Part shown: in pieces, positions 21,101 to 33,100 of the stretch | How positions within the stretch are numbered: the first letter of the stretch is position 1 | Layout of the letters: each line of letters begins with the position of its first letter | Assembly: GCA_037893225.1 (NCBI GenBank) | Contig: JAZGUH010000199.1 | Coordinates: forward strand, 1,178,001-1,242,000 | Length of the DNA: 64,000 nucleotides | Source of the DNA: Hippasteria phrygiana | Taxonomy: Eukaryota; Echinodermata; Asteroidea; Valvatida; Goniasteridae | Direction of reading: 5' to 3' | The notes under the pieces: generated by a model | What the model was told of the DNA's origin: nothing | Database searches by the model: none | Seen by the model: only the letters and a program-made list of their open reading frames with translations | Translations under genes and position numbers: made by a program

Positions 21101-24100
21101 CTTTCGGGCACACTGCCTACAGTGTACAACACCACATCCAGAAGGATGCTGTTATTTTCAGATCCAGGGATAGTCCCCATTCCAGCAGTCGAAGAGGAAG
21201 ACGAGTTGTCTCAGATGGAGATTGACGATGTACAGGTAGACACCAACGAGAACTGCGATACCGTCAATGTAAGCACGAGTCGGTATTAATCATTTTATGA
21301 CAAGCCTGTCAAAAGAAAGTTCCTAGTCTTCATTTTTCATCGGATTCAAATCCCAACCAAGCTGATGTTGCATTGGGCTCTCCATACCCGATTCTGAGAA
21401 TTTATTCCCAAGATCTTTAGCCAGCATTCCACCCGCATATAAACTCTGTGTTTTGTTCGTCATCGGTTCTTTTTGCAAGTTTCTTCAGGCTTGCAAGCTA
21501 CATTGTCATAGCTTTTGAAAATACCTTTTTCACGTTAGCACAAATATTTTGTAAATAGTATTCAGAAAATATCTGAACAAACACTGCATCAGCTTGACTA
21601 GCATATCCGCGTTTCGGGTCCGGAGGAAAGTTTCTGAAAATGCAGGTGCAGTTTAGTTTTCGTCTTTAAAATGTTTTGAAAATTGTGGGATGGGGTTGGG
21701 GTCAATGTATCAATTGTGAAGTGATGACCCTTGTCAAAAGATTCGAGTATAGTGCTTGATCGGGCACTACAGGGTGGTTAAAAAAAAAATGACCCAAGGT
21801 GATTGTTCACCTACCTCCTACAATTCCAGAGAATTTGTGTTTACCTAGTGTTGATGAGTAGGGTGTTTAGAAATAATCCTGAAAAAAGGCTAGGTCTAGC
21901 TTAATTGGATCTCAAGATATTGGCCCATTACAGATGGCATGTACAAAACTGGCTTGTCCATGGGAGCTTCATTGTAAATGAAGCATGTTGAAGACAGAAA
22001 CTAAAGGTAAGAAGCTCCCGTGGACAAGCCAGTTTTTGTACATGCCGTCTATAATGGGCCATATCTTGAGATCCAATTAATTAATTGTAGGAGGTGGGTG
22101 AACAATCATCTTAAACTTGTTTTAACTCTTTTTTTACCACCCTGTATACTTCCGAAATTACGCGCGCCCGATGTCTTGACGCACACCTAGTTCACGCCGA
22201 TGCAAATTTCATGCACTAGCCTATCCCATAGTGAATCCCATGTGACCGTGTTTCAGCCAACCAGGATAAAGAACCAAGAGGTGTGTTAGAAGAAAAAAAT
22301 ATTGAAGTCCCAAATCCTCCAATTTCAATATGATTTTTCACATAGAGTTAGGCTTATTAAGGAGCAAACATTTTTGACTTGTTTGATTTTAGATTGGGCT
22401 TCATGTAGTACTGGACACCAACATCTTGATGCATGACCTCAAGTATGTCAGGAAGTTCCTTGATCAGAGCATAAAGGGTGAGTGATTACATTATTCATGA
22501 GGGGGTGTGGCTATATGTTGGTCCAAAAGTACATTTCCTGTGAGAAATAAATGAAAGATTGGCGGGTAACACCGTGTGAAAATAATCTCTTCCAGGTCTT
22601 CCTAGAAGAGATGTGTGGTTCTGAAAAGAACCGGGGTGAGAATGGATCTCGACGTTTCGGGCAGTGTGCTCTGTCCGTCCTCGGGAGAGTGAGTGAAGCG
22701 CTGTGTTGCTGGCTGCTTTATGCCTTCTGTGTGCTTAGTGGAGTGTGACGACTGGATGCTGTTTTGCTCACTGGGTTGTGGCAGTAGCTTGTTGGTCTGT
22801 GTGGGTGGAGGATGGTCGGTGCCTTGAGCATGTTGAGGAGTGATGCCCAGATATCGTTGATGTGGAAGCCGATGTCTTGGATAACTGTGTTGTGTCTGCG
22901 TATTCGATGGCTTCTCTGAGGCGTCTGGGGTGTCAGAAGGTGACTGGAGCGATGATCTTGGCTTGATTCCAGTTGATGGCTGTGCATTCATTTCGTTCTG
23001 ATTGATTTTCAGGCCTGGGTCGGCCGATTCTTGTCATCCCGTGGGTCGTCATGCAGGAACTGGACGCGTTGAAGGTACGCAGCGTTTGTTCTAGATAACG
23101 AGTGACAGATTGAAATGAAACAAACGATGCATAAAAATATCCAGTTTAACCTGTTTTCACACATATAACCATGTTTTACTAAAATTGCAAGCACAATCTA
23201 AATGCGTGATTTCTTTTTGTAAACAGGAAGTTCAGTGGTGAGAGAAGTCTGCGTCATTCTTCATTTTGATGTAGATTGCGTATTGTAAAATCAAACAAAG
23301 TGACTTTTGACAGCTATTTTTATCAAGTCCCCTCCAGCCCGCTGGTGCCATTTGTCTAAAAGTTGTCGCTGCGGGCAGCAAACAATTTGACGTCATAGGA
23401 CGAACTCCCCTTTTGTGTCTAGCACTAGGCACAAAAGGGGAGTTCGTCCTATGACGTTGATTTGTTTGCTGCCCGCAGCGACGACTTTTAGACAAATGGC
23501 ACCAGCGGGCTGTGCTGTGCTAGAGGGGACTTGATAAAAATAGCTCTCAAAAGTCACTTTGTTTTGGGTATTTCATGGCAGAAATAATGTTTGATTTTAC
23601 AATACGCAATCTACATAAAAATTAAATAATGACGCAGACTTCTCCCAGCAATCAACATCATGTTTAAACTCTAAGCACCACCTCTTAACATGTTGACCAG
23701 TTTATAGTCATGCATACCACATATCCGACACTTTTGTTGGACTTCTTTTGGGACCGTAGTCGTGGCTGCGATTGGTCGATGTGTCAGTGGGCGGGGCTTA
23801 ATTTAACCCTCCCCCTCTCGGTGCCAAAATGTGGCACCAGCAGGCGAAATCAGACATAAGTTGGACATTTTGAAAATTTAGATTTTCAATCCGTAATAAA
23901 ATATTTCACCCTAACCCTGCTAAATCCAACAATTTTAATATGATCTTGCATGCACCCACCAGCTTTGTAATGGTGAACAAATTACTGTTCTATGATATTT
24001 TGGTTTTCGAATAGAGCCATAAATTCAGCATTGACAATGGAAAATAATACATACTTTACACAATTTTTTTTCTCGGAAGTACGCCAGACTAAAATGTCAA

Positions 24101-27100
24101 ATTGTACACATTTAATGGTCTGAGCACAAAAGCAAACCAGGTATTTTTGAATTAAATATGCTTTCAACTTCAGTATTTTTGACAAAAACAGGAACCGTGA
24201 TTTTCATGTAAATTGCAATTACTCAAAAATAGGTCATCCGATTTCCCTTGCAGAATGGAGCCAATTACCCTATCTATCAAAACCTGTCGAGTGACAGGTT
24301 GTAACACACAAGCTATGGGAGAGGAAGGGGGTTGGTGTTTTGATAGGTTGTGATAGTTATTATATATATATACAACACCTGAATAAATCCCAGCCATCCG
24401 ATTGGTTTATCGTCGATCACGTGCATTGAATTATTTGACCCATCACACGACGCGAACCCGCACCGCCAAAAACGTTCTATCACATGGTTCTATCAAACGG
24501 TGCATGCGCATTGATAGAACCAAAAGAACTTCCGTAATTTCACGGTCACTATTGCCTGTATTGGTGGCGCTACAACAGGGCTGTCATTCACACAACATGG
24601 CGGCCGAGTTTCCCGAACTGCCGCGGTTTGTTCTCCCAACAGACGACCAAATATTGGAACTCGTAGGCGATGCTGACGCTCCAAATACAAAGAGACAAAT
24701 CAAATATGCAGTGAAACGATAAGATGCATTTGCAAAACACGCAGGAACAACAATTCAATTGAAGCTTTAACTGATTCGGATCTCAACAATTTAGTGTCGC
24801 GGTATTATGCGGGACTGAGAAGGTAAACGGCACGTTGTACACCAAGAAATCCATGCATGCAATCTGTCGAATTTATTCAGGCGTTGTATAAAACAAATAA
24901 TGAATGTTTATAAGTGCGATGGTAAGAATAATTTCATTCGGTGACTCGTGGAATGGAATATTCCATCTGTCACCTCATGAAATTATTCTTACCATCGCAC
25001 TTATAAACATTCATTATTTGTATATTATAATAGGAGGGTTAAATAAAGGATCATTGTATTCTAATTGCATCCATTTTTTTAATTAATATTTTCAATAAGT
25101 GTTTGTTATTTGGGGGCAGATACAAGAATGTTCCAACCACCTTTATGAAAATAGTATTACTCACAAAAAATGATTATTTTAAGGGGACTGTTTGCTAAGC
25201 AAATTGCTAAGAATTTCTTTTGAGGTTACGTCATAGGGTGCTCCTTTAAAGTATAGATTTTGTGAAAAGGGGCTCTGTACTAACTTAGATAATGTTTTAA
25301 ACTTTAAATTACAGTTGATAGTATGTAAAAAAGATGTTTTACTTTTCCCATAAAACTTGATTTAAAGTAATTGTACTGAAATCCAATATGGCCGCCATTA
25401 CCATGGCAACAGCGGATTTGCGGACGGTGTTTTTTCTTGTAAATTCTGAAGACAATATATATTGGTGATAATACATAAAAAAAACTTTAAAACAAAAAAA
25501 GTAGTCTGCTTAGCTGACAGTCCCTTAATAAATGGAATAAAAAGTGAAGACTTTATTTGCAAAAAGCAAAAAATTCCACACACAAAAAATGGAACTCCAA
25601 TGTTTCCCAGGTTTATTCTTGTCTTGTTTGTTATTCCAGATTGGAAGTAGTAACCGGGACCCCGCTTGGAACGCCATTCAGTTTCTCCACAAATGCATCA
25701 TGAGTGAACACCCGAGGGTCAAAGGTGAACCGCTGCGAAAGGTGACTATCAGAACAACAGCAACATTGAGCAAAGTGCATCTTTAAAAACAGTCCTGAAT
25801 CCTCCGATTTTAATGCGATTTTCCACACACCTCAGGGAGTTAGGGTTATATTTTCTCAACTGATATTCATGTTGGATAGATAAATTTTACATTAGCCCGT
25901 CTGTGCATTTCCGGGTTGAAAGTGAGGCTATCAGTGCTAAACAAACCATGCTATTAAACAAATCAATCCATTCATGCATGCATAAATCATGGCAAATGTC
26001 AGCATAGCACACAGTCAGCATTGTTAAACGGTACTGGTTTAGCGCGACCAAAAAAATTTCAAATTCAATCTTAATTGACATGATGTTAAACTATTTCAAA
26101 AAGAATGATTCTCAAATAAACTTACCTGCATTAGATGGTTTTTGGATGATTGGATCAGCAACTTTTCAAAATTCAAAAGATTTGGACGCGACATAGGTTG
26201 TTTATTTAGCACTGAGCCTGGCTTTCACACCTGGAAGTGCACAGATCGGTGCTATTTTCGTCAATGTGAAAATGTCTGTGTTGACACAAAATTTTGCTAT
26301 AATTCTGTCTTCAAGAGTTTACTTTCACTTTCATTTGTTGAATTTTTCCCAGGCTTGAGATAAGGCTGTCCCGAATATTCGATCGTCAACTGAATATTTG
26401 AATGCCTATTTTTCCGGTTTGAATATATATATGTGTATATATGTGTAAGGAGAGGGCTCTGATGCTATTTTAATAGAAAAGTTTAATACGGCGCTTAGCA
26501 GTGTCAAATGCAGCATTTTTTTTGTCAAGGGTAAATTTTTGTGGATGTTTATTGTTCCTGTCCGTAAAACCCTTGACAAAAATGCAGGCTGGAGTTTGGT
26601 TTCTTGTTATACGTACCCGTAATGATCTTGATACAAAAATTGCAAAATATGTCGGTTGGGCGGTCCATAATATCGATCGCCGCACATAAAACACCGGCGT
26701 GCTTTGCGTGCAACTTTCTACCGGCGCGGCATGCAGTTGCAGCTGATGCATGAACAACTTGATCGACGAGTATCGAATATTCGAATATTCGGTCAAACCC
26801 AGTTTCGAATAATCGAATACTAAATTATTTGAAAATGAACAGCCCTAGCTTGAGTAAAACAACAACGAAACAGTGATTTATACTGGTAACAACTTGGATA
26901 AAAATACACACAACTCTAAATTCTACCCACCTTACCTAAAAATTTGGCTCACTATGTCCTACTTTCAGGGGTGAGATTTCTCGTGATTTTTCCTGATTTC
27001 AGGATTATTTGTGAGACGTCTTCCAAATTTCCGGAAGATTTTATGGTCGTTAAATTTTTTTAAAAATAATTTCAAAAATGCCTCTGCAACCTGAAACAGT

Positions 27101-30100
27101 CTTTTCATTCTAATTACTATTCTAATTTTTTTGCCTTTGAGAAAGAACTTGCTTAAGTTCGAAACGTCAGGCCAGCTAATTTTTTGATTTGTATATTTCA
27201 GGTCCATTCAGTCAGTCAGCAGTTTGCAGCAGTTTTATTCATTTTCATACTATTCTAATTACTATATAATTCTAATTTTATTTTTATTCAATTTTGAACA
27301 ATTTTTTTTTGGGTAGAAAATAAGTTTTCTTATGCATTTTTCAGCAACACCGTACAACAAGGAACCACACAACTTAAAAGAGATCAATTTCACACTGTGT
27401 TACCGCAACATTCTATATATATATCCGAAGATGGTCAGAGCATACTGACCGGAACGTCAAGTTTATACCTCTGATTCTTTTCAGAACCATTCCCTTAATT
27501 GAGAAATATTTCCAGATGGTGTTTCCGCAAACCTTTCATTTATCAAACATTCTATACTTAAACACCGTACAAATCAAATCTCTCTGAGTAGTGTTTCGTG
27601 GATTTTAAAAAAATTTCCCTTAAATCTCACCCCTGTACTTTGTGTGATTACCAACAGGTCTCTGATGAGGCTGATTTTGAAATCACCTGTAATGATGATT
27701 GGATCTTGCAGTGCTGCCTGCAGTTTCAAAAGAAAGGTACGTACTGATCATGAAGAATCTGTACTTAAAATAACCATGCAGTTGGGATTTTTTTTAATTA
27801 ACCCTTGCAGCCGGACGACGGCCATAGCCGAGGTGTGAGGCAAGACGCCTCAGCCGGTTGACGTGAATAGCCGCATTCCTGCCCATACACAATCCATTCA
27901 TTATTCAGCGATATTGTTCTTGAACCGGATTGTAATGAATAGATGGGGCTTTTTCAAACAAAGCTTCCATTCAAAGGGGAGGGCAACGAATAGCTTTTGA
28001 GTACATGCAGGAATGCGCTTATAGAGGACAACCGGCCAGGTGGTCCTTTTTCAAAACCGCTATAGCCGCGGTTTGAAAAAGACCACCTGGCCGGTTGACC
28101 GCTATACCCGCATTTTATGCATATTCAGTCCATTGTTCGGTTATTGTGGTAGTTACGCCTGGCTGCACAAGGCTCTTGTGTGCGTTTCGCTTGGCTGCAC
28201 ACTCCCTATTACAATTCTCTTCAACAAGGAGTTCCTTGTATTACCAAACACGACGGAAGCACTTGTAAATTCGTTTCAAATACAGTGAAATCTCGATAAG
28301 TCAAAACCGGTTAACTCGAAAACCCGGTTAACTCGAAGTAAGAATTTATTCCCGTGAAAAGAATAGCAAATCGTGTATAAACATGCCCACACTAACTCGA
28401 AATTTTGGACCGGTAACTCCGGATAAGTTGAACTCAAAATCGCCAGGTGCAGAATTAAACTTGCATAATTAGGCCACGGAAGAAACTGGAATCCTTTTGT
28501 TGAATCTCCCAGGACCGCAATCAATAAACCTAAACTCGGGTATAGATAAGCAACAAAGAGGCTATTAGCGTCCAGAGTATCATTGGAGCAGCTGCCTATT
28601 CGCCTAAAGCGAACTGCTGGTGACCCGTCCAGGAAGGCCGAAGACGCAAAGCGGCCTTAATTGTCACTGCAATCCTTTGAAGAAGCGCCCACGCAACCAC
28701 GATGCAGTTGGCAATGATTCAAGTGAACTGCTGACCAATCACACAGTCGCACGTGCTTGCTGCAGTGACGTATGACGGGTGGCTGGATCGTTTCAAGGCA
28801 CGCCGTACTGCCGCGCCGCACGGGATCGTTTTCTTGAGAGAGGGTGCATGCCATCTCGAGAGAGGGCGCTGTCGTGACTACGGAGATGATAGACGAATAG
28901 CTACGAAATGGACTGCCCAAGGTTTTGGCGGAAGAGACTTCTTTAACGCCGATGAAACGGGCCTGTTTTATTGTCTCTTGTCGGACCATTCCCTCACACT
29001 AAAGGGGGAGACCTGCAACGACTGAAAGCGAAGCAAAGATCGCCTAAAAATGCCATAATCTCGTGCTCTATTTCATGGCCGTTACATTAGATATTCACTT
29101 GGTATTCACGTACATAATCTTTAGGAAAAAAGGGGACCTTGGGTAACTCGAAACTCTGCTTAACTCAAAATTTGTAGCCCATTTCCCTGAGGTTCGACTA
29201 ATTATCGTGATTTCACTGTAATTGAAAAATCACCACCCTTGTTTTACTTCCAATGAAAAGAAGCATTTAGATCGCGTTTGTAATATACGTCAAAAGAAAC
29301 TGACCCGGACATCCATTGCACCTTAGGAATTTGTATTATCGTAAGAAATGGCCGGTGATTGACGTATCATGTGTTGTCTCTTTTACTAGTCGGTAAAGAT
29401 CTTGTGGTTCTACTAAGCAACGACAAGCACCTCTGCAGCAAAGCGGTTGTAAACAGCGTCAAGGCATTCTGCATCGAGGTAAGCCGTTAGCCTCGGTGCA
29501 GTTCCGTGGAAGTGCTTAGCGGAAGATAGGCAGCCCTTGGGAAATGGACGGTCGGATTCCAATACCTTGAGGACCTAATACTAGCTTGTGAAGGTGGAAA
29601 TCTAGTCTGGGATGATGGAAATGAGAGGACAGTTTTTGTTTTGGCCCTTTCCCGACATAGTTTATGAAGCACTGTGTGCTCAGTGCTTTCGGAGAGCCTA
29701 TGGGAAAAAAATTCACAGGCTTACTCGGGTGGGACTCGAACCCATAACCTCCTGCTTTTTCTTTTTCAAAGTGAACACTGGCAGGACTGGGATTTGAACC
29801 TGTGACCTCTGGAATACCGTACCGGCGCTCTACCAACTGAGCTATTTTGCCTTATGTTGGCTGTCTCCCAAATTGTCAGGGCCGTTTTCGAGTCCATCAC
29901 AAGTCCCTGCAAGTCCATCACAAGCCCTCCAGTCCTAATCCCAATCACAAGCTATTCAAATGAGCCTTGACAAAGGCATTCCTTTGTCATTGTTCATCCA
30001 GTTACTTGTGACTGGCTTTATGAAAGGACTTCTGACTGGACTTGCGAAAGGACTTGTGAAAGGACTTGCAGGGACTCGACTACAAATTGCAAATTGTGTC

Positions 30101-33100
30101 TTTAACCCTCCTACCCTCCTAACTATCATAACCTATCAAAAAACCTAAGCTCTTCCTCTCCAACAGCTTGTGTGTTTCAACCTGAAATTTGATAGGTTTT
30201 GATAGGAAGGGTAGTTGGCTCCATTTTGACACCGAGAGAGGGAGGGTTTATGAAGGGGAACTAGTCCCCACACTCAGGTGTGTTTAAACTCAGGTTTAGA
30301 CACACCCAATGCCCAATGACTGGCTTTTGAACAATATACAAACAATTAAACTGTTTTAGGTATTTATATTAATATTTCAAATGTGACCCGCTCTGCAAAA
30401 AGGGCACATAAGTCGCTGTATGCTTTTACGAGTTATGGGCCGTTCAACGTGAAGAAGGTGAAAAATTCTTCAAACAAGTGATTTTGAAGGGAGGAAATTT
30501 TTTGCATCTTTATAACCAAAATCTTTGATTTCAGTGAATAAAGTTGGAAAAAGAATGTGTTTTTGTCGAGTGCTTCCATCTATTGCTTTGCTTTTTTTTT
30601 TTTTTTTTAATGGCTTGTTTCTCCTTAAGTCATTTCAAGAAATTCCTGAAAACAAACATGCAAATTTCCAAATATCTCGTGATTGCAAAATGCTAGAGAC
30701 CTCAGACATATACCATATGAAAGCTTATCAAATGGCCTTTCCAGCTATATATAAAACACTATTTTCAAATTTTGCAACCTAAGTGCCCTTTTTGCAGAGC
30801 GGGTCACAAATATTCCAATATCTGCATTCATACATACAGACGTTGCTGTCGGGCCTTGAAGCCTTGGCAGGCCTTCTACAGCATCGACCACCCCTGCCAC
30901 CGGAACCCTCAGAGTCCCCCGGTCTACAGAACTGTGGCCCATCAGTCACTCAGCCCCACCGTCCCACGACACCATCGCCGATTGAGCCTCCCCTCTCATC
31001 CAGCGAGGAAAGAGAATTGGTAAGGCTCTCAGCGGAATTAGAATTGTTGAGTAGTGGCTCTCGAACTCATACTCAGATTTCAGCTCAGATTCGGCCTTGC
31101 AGGACGTATGCATGACCTCGTTCTCGAGTGACTCGATTACAGTGTTCTCGGGTCGCCAATTTCGAATAAAAAAAAAGGAAGAAATTGTCAAAGCCTTTAG
31201 TTGTTTGATTCTTCGGATGAAGAAGATAAAGTGAAAACAGATGATGTGATATTTCTGGTTGCTACAACTTGTGTAATATTCGAAAAAACGTTCCAGGTTT
31301 TGAGGATATGTGAATGTCCTGCGCTGTCAGCCATCTTGGTTCTTCTTGTCAGAGTTGTAATCAAGTCAATCACAAGTCGGACCAAAAGGCAGATCACAAT
31401 TCGATCACAAGTCAGCTCACAAGGTACATGGGATGAACAATGACAAAGAAATGCTTTTGTTGTATAGTGTGTTTGAATAGCTTCTTACATGGCTTGAGAC
31501 CAGAATGGTGAACTGACTTGTGATTGACTTGTGATTGACTTGTGATTGACTTGTGATTGACTTGTGATTGACTTGTGATTGACTTGATTACAACTCTGCT
31601 TCGTGTTCTTCATCCACTTCCCAGATAGCGGGGAGTAAAAATCCTGTTTGCAAACGGTGTTCACATGTTGGTTCTCGGCATTCATTACCCCGTGCTCGTT
31701 TTCCGTCAACACGAAAATGGGGTTTCAAATACGCCCGTAAAGTGGTCCGCCAATCTGCCGATCCGTTCTCTACCCTCACAGGTACCCATTTATACTCCTG
31801 GGTGGAGAGAGGCAACTGTAGTGAAGTTTCTTTCCCAAGTACACAAAATTGGATCAGCAGGTCTCCGTCTCGGTGTGTCTGTGGAGCCCCTAGAGACAAT
31901 CCGAGGACTTGAGAAACCTGAAATCGTCGTTATTCATTTCATCATGTTCATGTGCGGCGAGCGCGTTTATTTCAGTTTCCATGGAGACAAGCAACAAATA
32001 CGCTGTCACATACCATTTAGTACAAGTAATAATCTGAATATTCATATACAGTAGAACTTTGAACAATGATATTACACCTGTGTAATCTCGACCAATCACA
32101 TTGCTCCTTTGAATAATTATTGGAAGAAGTAGGCTGTGCACAAAGTCATGTCAGCTAGCTCAAGTCCTTAGATTGAACTAGGATCCCGGGATATGGATGC
32201 AAGAGGGCGGTATACTAAAGTGTGTTAGGTTTTACGTACGGGAGTCGTATCGGAATTATATTCATGGACAGTGCGCACTCCAAGGACTTGATCTCGATTC
32301 TGTTCATATTGTTGTTATGTGTTGCAGTGCGATGAGTTGGTATGTCAGGTGAAAGAAGTGTTACTACTCGGCCTGACGGTGGTTCTGGAAACAGAGATGA
32401 AGGAAGCTTATGACAGACTCTGGTGAGTTTTCATTCAACTCCTTGTGTCTGGCTGCTCAAGGGGTGCTGGTATGCCAAGAACCAGTGTTGTAGTCGAGTA
32501 CTTTTGCATGAGTACGAGTACGAGTACTTCACCACGAGTATGAGTACATGGAATTTTTTTTCGCGCAAGTACGAGTACGAGTACATATAATTTTTTCATG
32601 TGAGTATGAGTACATTTTCATGAGTACGAGTACGAGTACGAAAAAAGTACTTGAGCATGAGTATGAGTATGAGCACGAGTACAAGTACTACAATACTGCC
32701 AAGAACAGGTGGTGCAGCCAAGCGTAAAAGCACCAGACTGAATAGAGTAGTCCTATTCATCGCACTTGGAGCCCCCCTTTCGTGTAAATGAAAGCTTTGT
32801 TTGAAAAAGCTCCATCTATTCATTACACTCCCATTCAAGAACAATATAGTTGAAACATGAATGGATTGAGTATGTGCAGGAATGCGCATATAGACGACAA
32901 CCGGCGAGGTGGTCTTTTTTCAAAATGCTGCTACGGCCATCATCTGTATTCAAGGGGGTTAAAACAAATGGGGAATGCTATTGGATTGTATTTGAAAATG
33001 GTATGCGTATGTTGCAGAATCTGTTTCATTCTATCTGCGAGAGTATCTCAAAAGTTTTGATTGCTCGGAATATTCCGAGTTGTCATTGGAGCATTCCGAG

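Larger units (their letters stand above)
23803..25042. mobile_element. TTAA MITE 'TTAACCCTCC' (copy 3), interrupted
   Basis: Begins TTAACCCTCCCCC and ends TAGGAGGGTTAA. The family body at 24247-24355 ('ctatctatcaaaacctg', 'gataggttgtgatagtt') is interrupted from about 24366 to 25027 by the TATACAA element. The 23825-24240 portion is extra DNA not seen in the short copies. Confidence 0.6.

Noticed and set aside
22602..22991. 129-codon Gln/Ser/Thr-rich minus-strand frame as a host gene
   Set aside because: It is an out-of-frame reading of the retroelement fragment; the better words lie in the adjacent frame with stops.
25640..25724. SWT1 exon 6 ending at the first GT (AAAG|GTGAAC)
   Set aside because: It would give phase 1 and a stop codon at the start of exon 7; the donor at 25742 restores the frame and the conserved residues.
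31588..32054. Overlapping 100-130-codon frames on both strands in SWT1 intron 9
   Set aside because: The DNA resembles a common dispersed repeat ('cccatttatactcctgggtgg') and has no conserved protein motif.
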